Shown: positions 24,586-36,000 of the stretch, piece by piece | Position numbering within the stretch: the stretch's first letter is position 1 | Layout: every line of letters starts with the position of its first letter | From: Anser cygnoides | Taxonomy: Eukaryota > Chordata > Aves > Anseriformes > Anatidae | Assembly: GCF_040182565.1 (NCBI RefSeq) | Contig: NC_089886.1 | Location: forward strand, 7,385,001 to 7,449,000 | DNA: 64,000 nucleotides | Direction: 5' to 3' | Program-made: the position numbers and the translations under genes | Notes under the pieces: generated by a model | What the model was told of the DNA's origin: nothing | What the model saw: the letters and a program-made list of their open reading frames with translations, nothing else | Databases searched by the model: none

Positions 24586-25256
24586 CAAGTGGGTACCCCT
24601 CAGCAGAACATGGTTACTGTATTGGCAGCTGCTGTCCTCAACTATTTTCCCTAAGAGTGTTTCAAAAGGCATCTAAAGTACACAGTCTGCAGAAGGCCTT
24701 CGGTTTTGCTGAATGAAGAGCTGCATCTTCATTTGAAACCCAGAAGGAGAGAGTTGACTGAATTCCTAATGCCAGCATTTGTGATTTGCCATCTTTTTAA
24801 TACGAAGGGCAAAAGACAGAAACTGTGTATACCTCTTTTTTTTCCTCTTTATACTGTACAGAATCTGCAAGGAAGACTTAAGAGTAGAATATCCAGTAAA
24901 GCTAAGGGTCTGGAAATCCAATGAAATCGGACACAGACACGCACATGAATTTGCAAATTGTGCTTTAGAAAGCTTATTTTAAAACTTCTGCATGTTGTGA
25001 GGGTCAGAGCTTCACCTCATGGTTTGCTTCTTTTATCTTTGTATAGCCTGTGGAAATTGTTCCCTTTGATCACTGCGGAGGTTTCGGAAAGGATGACATT
25101 AAAAATGATCCTTGCAGCTAAAACTATTCAGAGATTTGCTTTAACAACACTGGGGATGGATATTACTGGAATTGATTTGATCTGCTCCATAGTTTCTAAT
25201 TCTGTATGGTACAGGTTTGACTCATACTGAGCTTTGCCTTAGTTCTTACAGGCATT

Positions 25257-25262
25257 AATAAA
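25257..25262 (+). terminator. CNOT8: AATAAA, proximal CNOT8 polyadenylation signal
   Basis: Canonical hexamer in 'gcattaataaactg', about 670 bases after the stop codon. Confidence 0.5.
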
Positions 25263-25743
25263 CTGTTCTGGAAGTAGATTAAGTTAACCTTTGCTCGAGG
25301 ACCTCTTGACAGGACCAGTATTCTGACTTCAGTCTTCTTCAGCTAGACCTACAAATTTTATTCTTCTTGTTGTAACACAGCTAGTTCAGCAGATGGATAA
25401 ACACTTGTCCCTCTTCTCCCCTACTTCTCCAGTCCCTAATTTTACCATATGCTTAAGAAGTGACAAAGTAGCTCCCTTCCTTTTCATTATAAACAGCTGA
25501 AAAGCAGCTAGAGGATGGAAGAACAGCGTGGGGTTCTGACTTTTAAAACTCAAGCCATTCTACAATAGTTTTTTCTTCCCCAACAGTTTGGTAATGGCAT
25601 TTCTTTTTTTTTTTTTTTTTAAATCTTTTGGACATGATAAACGTAAAATGCATTTTAAACAAGCTTAACTCTTACTTAGGAGTGAAGGTTTAGAGCTGGT
25701 ATTTAAAATGCTTGTAAATAGTACTTGTTTTTAACTTTTGTAA

Positions 25744-25749
25744 AATAAA
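25744..25749 (+). terminator. CNOT8: AATAAA, middle CNOT8 polyadenylation signal
   Basis: Canonical hexamer followed by a T run, then 'gggccttgttttgg', a GT-rich stretch about 20 bases on. By context this is the strongest of the three candidates. Confidence 0.6.
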
Positions 25750-25913
25750 TTTTTTTAAAACGGGCCTTGTTTTGGATTTTTCCATCAAGTACTAAAATTC
25801 CTCAGAATTGAGGATTTGTAATCTGAATTAGTGATACCTGCATCCAAGAGAGGGAAGATGCTCAAGTTTCTTCCTTCTTTTACTATTTATGATGTGCTAC
25901 TGCAGTAGTTCTT

Positions 25914-25919
25914 AATAAA
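25914..25919 (+). terminator. CNOT8: AATAAA, distal CNOT8 polyadenylation signal
   Basis: Canonical hexamer in 'cttaataaaatcgg', 170 bases after the middle signal, with 'cttttgtcagc' downstream. Confidence 0.45.
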
Positions 25920-25935
25920 ATCGGCTTTTAACTTT

Positions 25936-26960
25936 TGTCAGCTACTATACAATAATTTTGAGTTTAAATGTACTCATACTCATTTTTTGCTCTTCTGTCA
26001 GCACAGGATGCAGAATTATGGACTATTTCAGTGCAGCTTAGCCACTTGAAATGGCAAATCCATTTTGCTCCTGTGAAGTTTTACTGCTTCATCTTGACTA
26101 GTTGTTTTGCTTAATAGGAGAGCTGTTTGGTTAAGCAGTAGCTCCCCCTCCTGGTTTTTAAGTGCTTCGTACAGAATTTAGCAAATTCAAATCACCAGCT
26201 TATTCTGCAGGTGGATTAATCTTTTGGTATGACCCCTTACTTTTATCTACTGCTATTTGAACTGTTTTGATGCTGTACATGCCTTGAAGCAGGAACTGTA
26301 TCAGTGTCAAGTCTGCATTCTGACTACAAGAATCTAGAACAGTTCTTGATTTTAGTATTTTTTTTAAAGAGAAATCTTTGTACTTACCAACTTTATAAAT
26401 CTGTGACCTCCTATCCCATTATTTTTTTCTGCTGTACTTAAGTTGCTTCTAGAAATTACTAAGATGCTATATTCACTAAGGCTTTTACAGGCTTGCTTTT
26501 TGAGGAAGAGTTAGTTTTTATGTTAAGATGGGAAAAGCCTTAAGTAAGCTCTAAGACTGGTCAAAATGTTGAATGTTCAAGATTCCATAATCTAGGATCA
26601 CTTCAGATGCTTAAATTGCAGCACCTTTATAGAACCTACTAGAACCTCACATTTACCTTTACTATAGCTTAAAAAAAAAAAAAAGTTCAGCCACGGACAG
26701 TGTCAGGAACAGGTACTTCAGCTTTTCCTGACCTGGAAAAGTCCCTTATCTCTTGCCAGTTATGCTGGAATCAACTGTAACAACTCTTGCCTTCCCTTTT
26801 AACTTGTATACTTGGCTTCATTCCACAAGGTTTAAGTCATAGCACACAATACTTGCTCTATCTAGCATGTTCAATTTATGTTGTACTTAAAACAACAAAA
26901 AGACTTGTTTTTAATGCATTCACCCTTGATTGACATTAATTTATATTCATCAAATCAAAT
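25936..26960. other. Intergenic spacer between convergent CNOT8 and GEMIN5
   Basis: About 1 kb of AT-rich sequence between the last plus-strand polyA signal and the GEMIN5 3' end. It has an A run near 26671. No open frame, RNA gene or repeat family is recognised. Confidence 0.5.
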
Positions 26961-26964
26961 GCCA

Positions 26965-27456
26965 ATTCCTGCTTGTAGAACACTTTATTTAGAGGAGGGA
27001 AAATAAATTCACAATGCTTTTAAGAACAATACTGGTTGTAGGGTCAGACTACTTAAAGGAACCATTATTTTTTCCGAAGGGTGGCTCCTATTCTTCCTCT
27101 GCTGAAAGACTGATATAGCTGCTCAAAACTGTTTCTCTTGAACATAAATTCCAAGAGTTTTCCTTAGCTTAACTTCCAACAAATAAAAAAAGACAATACA
27201 AAAATCCTGTATACAGTTTCAAGGCCACATTCTACTGCTTTTGAGTTCTCTAACAACAATCTCTTCAGTAGTAGTTGATGACCATGAGTGTCTGTATATA
27301 AACCTGATTTTTTTGTAGTTTTATCCAAACTAGTAGTCATCAATAACCACATCCATAGAAACAAACCTTCGGTTGAAGGAAGAACAGCCTTGGTGATGTT
27401 AATTGGTGTTAAGCAATTGAGGGCAGCTCTAAGGAGCTGTGCCTGGTCTCAAAACG
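26965..27456 (-). other. GEMIN5: GEMIN5 3' UTR
   Basis: About 490 bases from the TGA at 27457-27459 to the predicted cleavage site. AT-rich, with no coding potential recognised. Confidence 0.6.
26984..26989 (-). terminator. GEMIN5: AATAAA (minus strand), GEMIN5 polyadenylation signal
   Basis: TTTATT on the plus strand, about 470 bases past the GEMIN5 stop on the minus strand. It is the first canonical hexamer I noticed after the stop. Confidence 0.6.
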
Positions 27457-30005
27457 TCATGTCAAGAACTTCCTGCCAGCCTTCTCGTAAACGGTAGCAG
27501 TACCGTGTTTCCTGAGGAGATCCAATGCCTGTTCACGTAGTTCAGGAGGACACTGGGATCCAATGTGAAGGAGTACAAGGCAGCACTCCAGCACATCAGG
27601 GAAGGGAAAGAACTGGAAAAAAAAAAAAAGAAAAAAAAAGTGTAGCCTTGGAAGAGACAGTCATCAGATTTTTTTTTTTCCTGTTCTTCTAGGACATTAG
27701 CACATATAACCAAGTTTGTTGCCTTACGCACTATCACTGTGATTACCTTCAGTTATCTAACAGACTAGAGAAGAGAGGGGACAAGGCAGACTAGGAGAGA
27801 TGGTTTTCCAGCACATGGTGTGGTTTCAGCAGTTTCTGATCAATACAGGTCATTTTATACTTGACATTCATGACTCAACTATCAAAACTGTTTTTGCAAA
27901 CATAGTATCAAGTATTTTAAAAGTAATCCCATCAGAGAGTTTCAGCCAGGATATCCGAGTGAGAAGTTTTATTTGCGCTCTCCAACAGCGTGGAGATGTG
28001 TGAACTCTCAAAGCTGCCATAGGATCAAGTCAGTGAAAAGGAGGATGATTCCAGTGAAAAGGAGGATAATTCTGCTCACGTATGTGAGCCAGTCTGTATT
28101 TACACTGCTAGCACCAAGGCAGCAGAGTAAGACACCTTTATCTTACAAACCTAGAGTGCAACTGTGGCACAAAGAAAGTTGTTGCTCCTTACCTTACGTT
28201 AAAAAAAGGGGGGGAGGATTATATGATGAGACTCCCCTTACGAAAAGACTGTCTTCTTTCAGAACCATGCCACCTCTTCTGAAAACTTACCTTTAAACTG
28301 TCTGGAAATTCTGCTAGTTTCTGCTTTGCTTCTAGAAGGCGCTTCGTTAGCTCAGGGAGGGTAATTGTTTCCTTTACTTCATCTTTACTGCCAAGAAAAG
28401 AGCAGGTGTAATGGATTACTGTTTTGCTTAAATGACCACATAGCCTCCTCCCTACTGTAGTCAGAGCACAGGAGAGGGTTAGACAAGAACCCTCTAGTTC
28501 TTTCTTGCTGAAGTCCCAAATAATTGTTCAACGAAGAGACAGAACTGTTAGATCATGGTTGTCCTTTTCATTATCCTCCCCTTTTCAAGTTGCCCTGCTT
28601 GCTCACTGTATCAACACAGCCTGTGCATCAGAAAGGTGTTCAGCTGTGTTAAGTTCATGCATGTGGTGGTGCTCCTGGGATATGCAAAACTTCTGAGCAG
28701 TAGTATGTTAAAGTGTCCCTGGGCAATGAGCCTGAGATTAGAGGGAATCTGAGCTAAACAAGAAACCCGCTGCACAAACAAAAAGCAACACCTTTCAAAC
28801 TCTTTGTTCCCGTTCTGAAAGCTTACCAGTTTATCTGGCTCTTGCCAGAGCTTGGTTTATCTGATTCATTCTCTGAACTCTGCGGCAGGTTGCCTTCCTG
28901 GATACTTCCGTTTGTGCTTTCCTGGAGATCATTCCTCTGCTGCTGATGCTGGTGTATCATGTCTGCTAAAATCTGCTGGACCTCAGCTATATCTCTCTGT
29001 GTGTTCTGTAAAGGAGCAGTCACTTCTGAAAGAAGCACTTTGCAGCCATTCAGTTTTGACTGTCTGTCTACCCAATCTACTGAGCTAGTTCTCGAGTCAC
29101 TTCCTGGCTCACATCTCTGAAATTCAGTTGTATTGTTGAGATTTTTGTCCATCTTAGTTGCAGTTTGATCAGGAGTATCTTCAGGAGAGGAGGGACCTGA
29201 AATGGAACTCTGCTCAAGAGCTGTCTGCTCACTGGGACACAGCACAGGATCCAAACCAGTCTTTTGCGAGATGGTGGAATCTTTGGGTGGGTTCCACCAC
29301 AGATCATACAGCAGTCCATAAGCCACGAAGCCCTCTAAACTTCTGCAAGCAGCCATGCTTTGAGAATTTGTGCTGTCCAGTTTGTCTCTCAGGTTCTCAC
29401 AGCCTAATAATGAAAAAAAAAAAAAAGGATTATAAATAGATTATAAAATAAGAGCTGCAGGATAAATGCATAGCATGCTCTGGAGAAGAAAGGGAAGAAC
29501 AGCCCAGAGTGATTTCTAACTATGAGAGGAACAGAGCTTTCCAGTGTGCCCATCTCCCTTACAGATCAGAGCGTGCTGGATTTCTAACGTCACCACCACT
29601 GGGTGACATTGCTGAGCTTCCTTCCAGTCAAGAATTTTCATCTCCCAGCAGCCCTTGCACCACCCTGATTCCATAGACAACGAAGTGAACTCAGCATGGG
29701 AGCGGTACACTGCTAAAAGCCAAGTTTCCTTATACACGGGAATATCTTACTCCTGATATTATGCCTAGTAATAATAATGGGCACATAGCTCTGAAGATCC
29801 CCTTATTTGTCAGTGCCAGGAGATGTACTAGAAAAGACTTACCGTCAGGAAGGAAGATACTGCAAATCTCTTGCATCAAAGTAAAATTGCCGGCATCGTA
29901 ACTGCGGGTCACAGCACCAAGAATACTTTTCACTGCTTCATCCCAAGCGGCAGCCTGATAGCTCAGTGCTGCAAGGGTCAGGTCATGGGAGATATGGAAA
30001 AGCAC
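27457..30005 (-). CDS. GEMIN5: GEMIN5 exons 25-28: C-terminal RNA-binding and oligomerisation region
   Basis: Exons 29843-30005, 28827-29403, 28291-28387, 27457-27612 (residues about 1213-1542). It contains ISHDLTLAALSYQAAAWDEAV, the FLPDGCENLRDKL junction, a long Ser/Thr/Gln-rich stretch in exon 26, the coiled-coil-like VQQILADMIHQHQQQ, LPELTKRLLEAKQKLAEFP, and the final FPFPDVLECCLVLL helix pair. The human counterpart contains the non-canonical RNA-binding site RBS1 and a decamerisation domain. Exon 26 (577 bp) is the largest and appears to carry most of the length difference from human. Confidence 0.92.
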
Positions 30006-33000
30006 CTAGAGGAAGCAGCAGAGAGCACAATGAATAATTTTACTGCTAAGCACGAATGACTCACTGGTTAAAACCATTACAGAAAAGTCCAGAAGCACAT
30101 AACTTGCTCAAAAGCAACTTCCACAATGATGCAATTTACATAGTTTATGTAGGAAATCAGAGCACTTTTACGTGACTTGTCACTGTAATAATCAGCAACT
30201 GTGCTTGCATGTGTCCTACTAATTTGTACATCAAAGGTCAGTGACTCACTGAGGTCAGAGAGTTGCAGGAGCACCAGCTTATGACCAGACTTTCTGAACT
30301 CCAGGATATTTTGACAAGCACTCCTGCTTCTCCTGACAGTTCTACACAAAACCCCGTATCACTGCTGAGAATACTCAGCTATGCCAGTCACTCCCACCCA
30401 GCCAGCACGTCAGTGATCTCAGTGCTCATCACTGACACCATATGTGCGTTCTTACCCTGTGCAGAAACAAACTGGTAGGTATGGAAGCTGCCCCAGGTGC
30501 CTGTCATCTACCTCTCTCAGACTATAACCTCATCTTTTAGCAGGATGCAGAAAGCAGTCCCCTGGAAACAGCTCACACAACACCACAACATGGCTGTGTT
30601 TTACTGCACATGCCGTAGCGAGGCTTAGCGTGTACAGATCCAAGTCCAATTACCTGCTTTGGGTGGGTGTTGCTGGTAGAAGGAGGATGCTCAATGCTGC
30701 ATAGCTGCTCCCGTGCACACGTGGCTTTTTCAGCAGTGTTCATGCCCAACACCTTCTGCCACACTTCTATCACCATGTCAAAAAATGAGGCATCTCTGTT
30801 CAGCTCCCAGCTGTGGTAACAGGGAGGCACAGGGCTCTTTCGGTTACAGGGATTTCTTTCACTAAGGCACTTGCAAAGCAGTTCGTTGAGGCAGAAAACA
30901 AGTCTTTGCCCCTTTAAAAAGAGGAAAAAAAAAAGCACTGAGCTGTTGCAAAACAAAAAACAATCCCTTACTGACTATAGAAGCGGTCAAAGTTAAAAAT
31001 GTGGCTAGTAGCAGCTTGCTGGTGATGGTGCTTCACAACAGCAGCTACCAAATAAAAATGCTGACAGACCAAGAGGCTCTAAGGTCAGAAGGAAGCCTCA
31101 AAACGAGTAAAGTAACCTTCTGCTTCACAATCCACACAACAATGAATTCCTGGATTAAACCTGTAATAGCAGATGGAGTTACAGTGAGCACATTCACTCT
31201 GAATGACACTGAACACCACCTTTTACCTCTTTCTTCTGATTAGTATTATGTACTGATAATAAATAAATTAAAATAAATCTGAGTAAGAAAACGGTAATAC
31301 ATCAATAACAACAACAACAAAAACAAACAAAAAATAGAGAAACCTCTACTACCTCTCTTACATACTTAAGATGCATGGAGCCTATCTATGTGCCTCCTTA
31401 CCACACGCCCCTTCTGCTCTGCAAATATGCATTTATTTATTTATTTTTAAAAGTGCTATTGCACAAACTTTTAGTAAAATATTTTGAGGCAAAACCCATT
31501 CAGGACTTCCTGTGGATTGTTAATATATGGGAAGAGGTGCAAAGTTAATCAAGCTAATCTGGAGAGAGACAATGCTAAAATGAAGCAGAAAGGAAAGAAC
31601 CAGACTCACAAATAACGTTTTCTGTTGTTGAAGGACCTCCTGAGCTCCAACCCAGTTTCTGGATAACAGCAGCTCTTGGGCACATCTGAAAGACAAACTT
31701 GCCGACAATTCCTCCTCTCCAGATAACAGAGCAAGCTCAGCAGCAGCTTTAAGGGATGTCACATCCCCCTTTTTTGCCAACACCTTAACTGCATCATAGG
31801 GTGAGGAAGCTCCCAAATAACTGAAGAGATACAAGCAAATTGACCTCAGGTTAGTACTAAGATACCACTTAGAAACTGTATTGCAATAGTTCTAGCACAA
31901 ACTTACAATGAAGATAAACTTTTATTTTCCACATGGAGTCAGAGTTCTCATCACTTTGCTTTAAAAAAGGTTGCTAGAGACAGAGGTGCCTGATCCAATG
32001 CAAAGCTCCAGAGGGAAAGTGGCTCATCATACTGGTCTGGATGGCGGCACACACGCCATGCATGGCTTAGAAGAGTAATACAACAAAACAGACTCAAAGA
32101 CAAAGATTAGAGCATTTGTCCGGATTTTGGCTGAATCTTTTCAGAAGTGTGAACACTCCAAAAATGCCAAAGCCGCAATCAACATCAAGCAAAGCCACCA
32201 CACTATTCCAGGCCAAAATATTTCAAGCACAGTTAGTAATTTTGGTAGACACAAATTTGAAACACTCTGATTGGAGGAGGGGGACCCACTGATTAGGATG
32301 TTAGCTAAGGGAACAAGAAACTCAAGATCAACCGCTGCACTGCACATTTCCAGTGGAAAGGTTAGAATGCTCACACAGACTTTTTGCATACATCTTAATT
32401 TTAGTCTTGCTAGACTAGTTTCCCAAGACTTCCACTAATGACTCTGAAAAGAGGTGGCTGCACTATAGTATGGAATTCGGGCCTTCTGCTCTGAACTGCC
32501 CTCTGGTGCTTCTTTTCATACTACACTACAGGGAGTCTAGTAAGAGCCTCAGAAAGCACCTTAGACAAATAATGAACAGGCCAGTTATCAGATCCTACTG
32601 CTAAAAAGTCAACAACTTGTTTCAGGTATTAAACCAATTCTGTCTTCTTACCAGTAACACTTACCATTTGGCAGCCATGGAATAATGACCATCTTTCTCT
32701 AACAGAGCTGCCCAACTCGTGTAGAGATCCCTCAGAATTGGATCTTCTGGACGCAACCTGGCCTTAGCGATTACAATTGCTTCCCTAATGCGCATAAGAG
32801 AAACCAGACAGAAAAGTTGATTGACTGTATAAAAAACAAATACCTCCTCCTTTTGTAAGGGAAGTTTCTCTTGCATTTAAAAAGAAACTGCCTCAAGTAT
32901 TTTATGTCCATGAACAAAAAAGAAAACTTGTCTCACTAGATCAGAAAACCAATGCCATTACATCTTGAGATCCCATCTCCTATTTAAAAAGCACCCAACA

Positions 33001-36000
33001 CTTTGAGAAACCCCAAACTGATAATACCTGTATCTGGCTACACAATCCGCCATGGGGAACATTCTACAGAAAATGTTTTAATTCAGAGTAAACAAGAACT
33101 ACGTTGTTTTATTCCATTCTTTTTCAGTTATTGTGTCTTAATCATTAATATGTAGCGCAGTAGGTAATTTTTTTACATCATACTTCTGTGTAGAGTTGGT
33201 AACTTCTCTGTAAACACTCTCATGCAGCTTCCACAGTGCAGATGTTACAGCACAATGGCTGTACCTCACAATCAAACCATCAAAGGAAATCTACCCCACT
33301 AGAAAATAACAAAAATCTAAACAGAAATATACAACAACCTGTAAAAATGATTCACTTTCAGGAGCTCAACAGCCTCATATACTTTATGGATGGACAGGAG
33401 ATGGGAGGCAGCTTTCACATATTGCTCCTGAAAGCACAGCTGCTTTGCAAAGGCTTCTACTGTCCAAACCCAAGCCTGATATCCAACTGCAAAAGAAAAG
33501 GCAATACAATTACATGCAAAGTTTTAAAACTGGAAGAATTCCTGCAAGACTGACATCATCACTGGTTTCTTCAACACGTAACTCTTCTCCACCCCAGATT
33601 AGTTTCTCTCTCTTTTTTTTTAATCATTCTAATACAAGCTGAGGAAATGAGACAGGGAAAAGCTTGGACTTGAACACAGTTGTAAGATTTCAGTACCAGT
33701 AAATACAAAAGCGTATTTAAATCAACAGCAAGCCAGAGGGACTGCAACACGTGTCAAAGTACCAACTTTATCCTTGGAAGCACAGCCTGCTCCTCTGAGA
33801 AGTACCAGAGCACTATATTTTCTGCTATACCAACCTAGGGGCGCTTGTGGTCTTTTTCCTCTGTCATAAGCATGATTTGTGTTTGACTTTTGCCATCACG
33901 CAGTTAAAGAAGCAACTTCTTTCCAATCCAGAAAAATTGTGAGTTTCCAACTCAGGAAATCATAATGAGGTGACCCTTGGCAGCTAATTCAATCTACTTA
34001 TGTGTTACAAGAACAAACATACCCATAGGCGAGATTGCTACCAGCTGGTCTGTCAGCTCTCCCCTCTCAGCAGCTGCCTGGAGGACACCCTTCATATCTC
34101 CTTTCCACAACATGAGCTGCTGAAAGAGCTCGGGATGCCCATTCTCCAAGTGATATTTTCCTGTTTGAAGTAAACACACTTCCTAGTTACTTATCGGCAT
34201 GAGTGCAACAGCATTATTCACCATTGTAAAATACAGTGGCAAAAATGAATTTGTTCTGGCTTAAGACATTGCAGATTTGCATCTGAAAGCCATAAAAACT
34301 GTTTGGGAAAAGCAAGTCTTTTGTTCTCTTCATAAAGACCTGCATTCTCAAACCTACACTGTAATCTGCAGTGAAGAAAATTCAAGCATTTTTCCTAATC
34401 TGTCTTCTCCTTGAATGTCACAGTGACAATGTCAAATTGGTCTCATTATTCGCTTTACCTTCCACATCAATCATGTTGTGCAGAGAAGCTCTGTCTGCGA
34501 ACAGCCCCAGGTGGATACGATCCCCGAGGTCAGGGGACACATCTTCATTATGATCTAACACAGATAAAGAGAATGAACATTCAAGATTTGATACAACACA
34601 GGGAACTAGGACCTGCCAAGTCACTGTTCTGCTCCACTACACTCAACTATTGCATATATCTGAATCTTCCACTTTCTTACCTGTATAGAGATTTAACAAG
34701 TGCTCACTTTCACAGATCATTACTCTGAATTTGTACCTAAGCTTGATTAGAAGGACTATGTGTGAGCAGAACATTTATTCCAAATCAAACATAGCAAGTT
34801 CCCTTGCATGCTCTGAGTCTATGGAACCATACTGTGAGAATAAAAACATCTCCCTCGCGGCTTTTCTCCTGCACGTATTGTGCTTCTGAAAGTGAAAAAA
34901 AACTTTGCAGCTCTACAAACAATTTTACCTCCATCTCTACTATATACAGGATCCTACACAAAACTTGTCTGGAGTGCCTACAGAATGCTGAAACACTTCA
35001 GGAGAAGCAAGATAGAAGACTGTAACTTGTCGCACAAAGGCCAAGATTTCCAAAAGTTAATGCCTAGTGGTCCAAAGCAAGTCCTTAGACACATACTTCT
35101 GAATATTTTAGAGCACCTACCCCCTAAGTATTTTACCCAGTTGATCAGATGGAGGAAGCTGCAGTTTAAGATTGATACCTTTGGTTTTCAGACATGTAGC
35201 CAGCCTCAAGCAGTCCTGATGCAATTCATCTTTTGATCTGTGATCCATGGATGTGGTGAAGGGTAGAATAGAGCGAGGTTTCTTCTTCTTCAGAGAGGCA
35301 TCAAAAGCTGAAAAATCAGTCACAGTTTAGTCACCGCTGCACAGTTACAAGTCTACAGCAGAACTCTCAGACATACTCCAAAACAACCCTGTTCCTTACA
35401 TGTGAAAATAAAAACCAGATTCTCAAGTGCCACCTGCATCTCTTTTATGACAATTCCAACATTTGAACACTGATCATTTTGCTTATTTTTCTGCCCATCT
35501 TGCCTGGACAAGAACTAGCAACTAGAAGGCAGTATCTCAGCCCACATTAAACACCAATTGACTTGACAAGCAGGGAAAATAAGAGAAGAAAACTGAAATA
35601 TTACAGAGATTTTAAGAGAATCTCCTTCTCCACCACTTTTTGGTGTCTCATTAAGAAGTGAAGCTACTGCCAAACTCCATTCTAGCAGTCCCGCATCAAA
35701 ACAATCTGAAACATACTAACTTGGTTTCTCTTTAGGTGGATCTTTTTTCACAGGAGTAGCTTTCTGGGTAACAAAAGGCTTTGACAAACTGAATGGAGGG
35801 TATTCAGATGCAGATGAAGATGTATCCTTGGACACTGTGGAGTTAAGTGATTAAAAAAGTGATTGAAAAAGGAAAAAACCCATAGCAAGACACCTGACAT
35901 ACACATTCTGTAACAATAATTTAAAAATAGAAAGAAAGTAAGCTTTGCTTTGCCATAGAACTTAATAGCATTTTAGGGAAAGTAAATAATAAGAAAATGT

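Larger units (their letters stand above)
24586..25935 (+). other. CNOT8: CNOT8 3' UTR with tandem polyadenylation signals
   Basis: AT-rich sequence after the TGA at 24583-24585. It has three AATAAA signals in a row, so a short and two longer 3' UTR forms are likely. The open frames in it are short and unrelated to known proteins. Confidence 0.7.

Noticed and set aside
32661..32876. Longer GEMIN5 exon 22 starting further upstream (open to about 32876)
   Set aside because: Phase and family alignment require the acceptor just before 32784; the extra residues would break the NHFYR-EAIVIAK junction.
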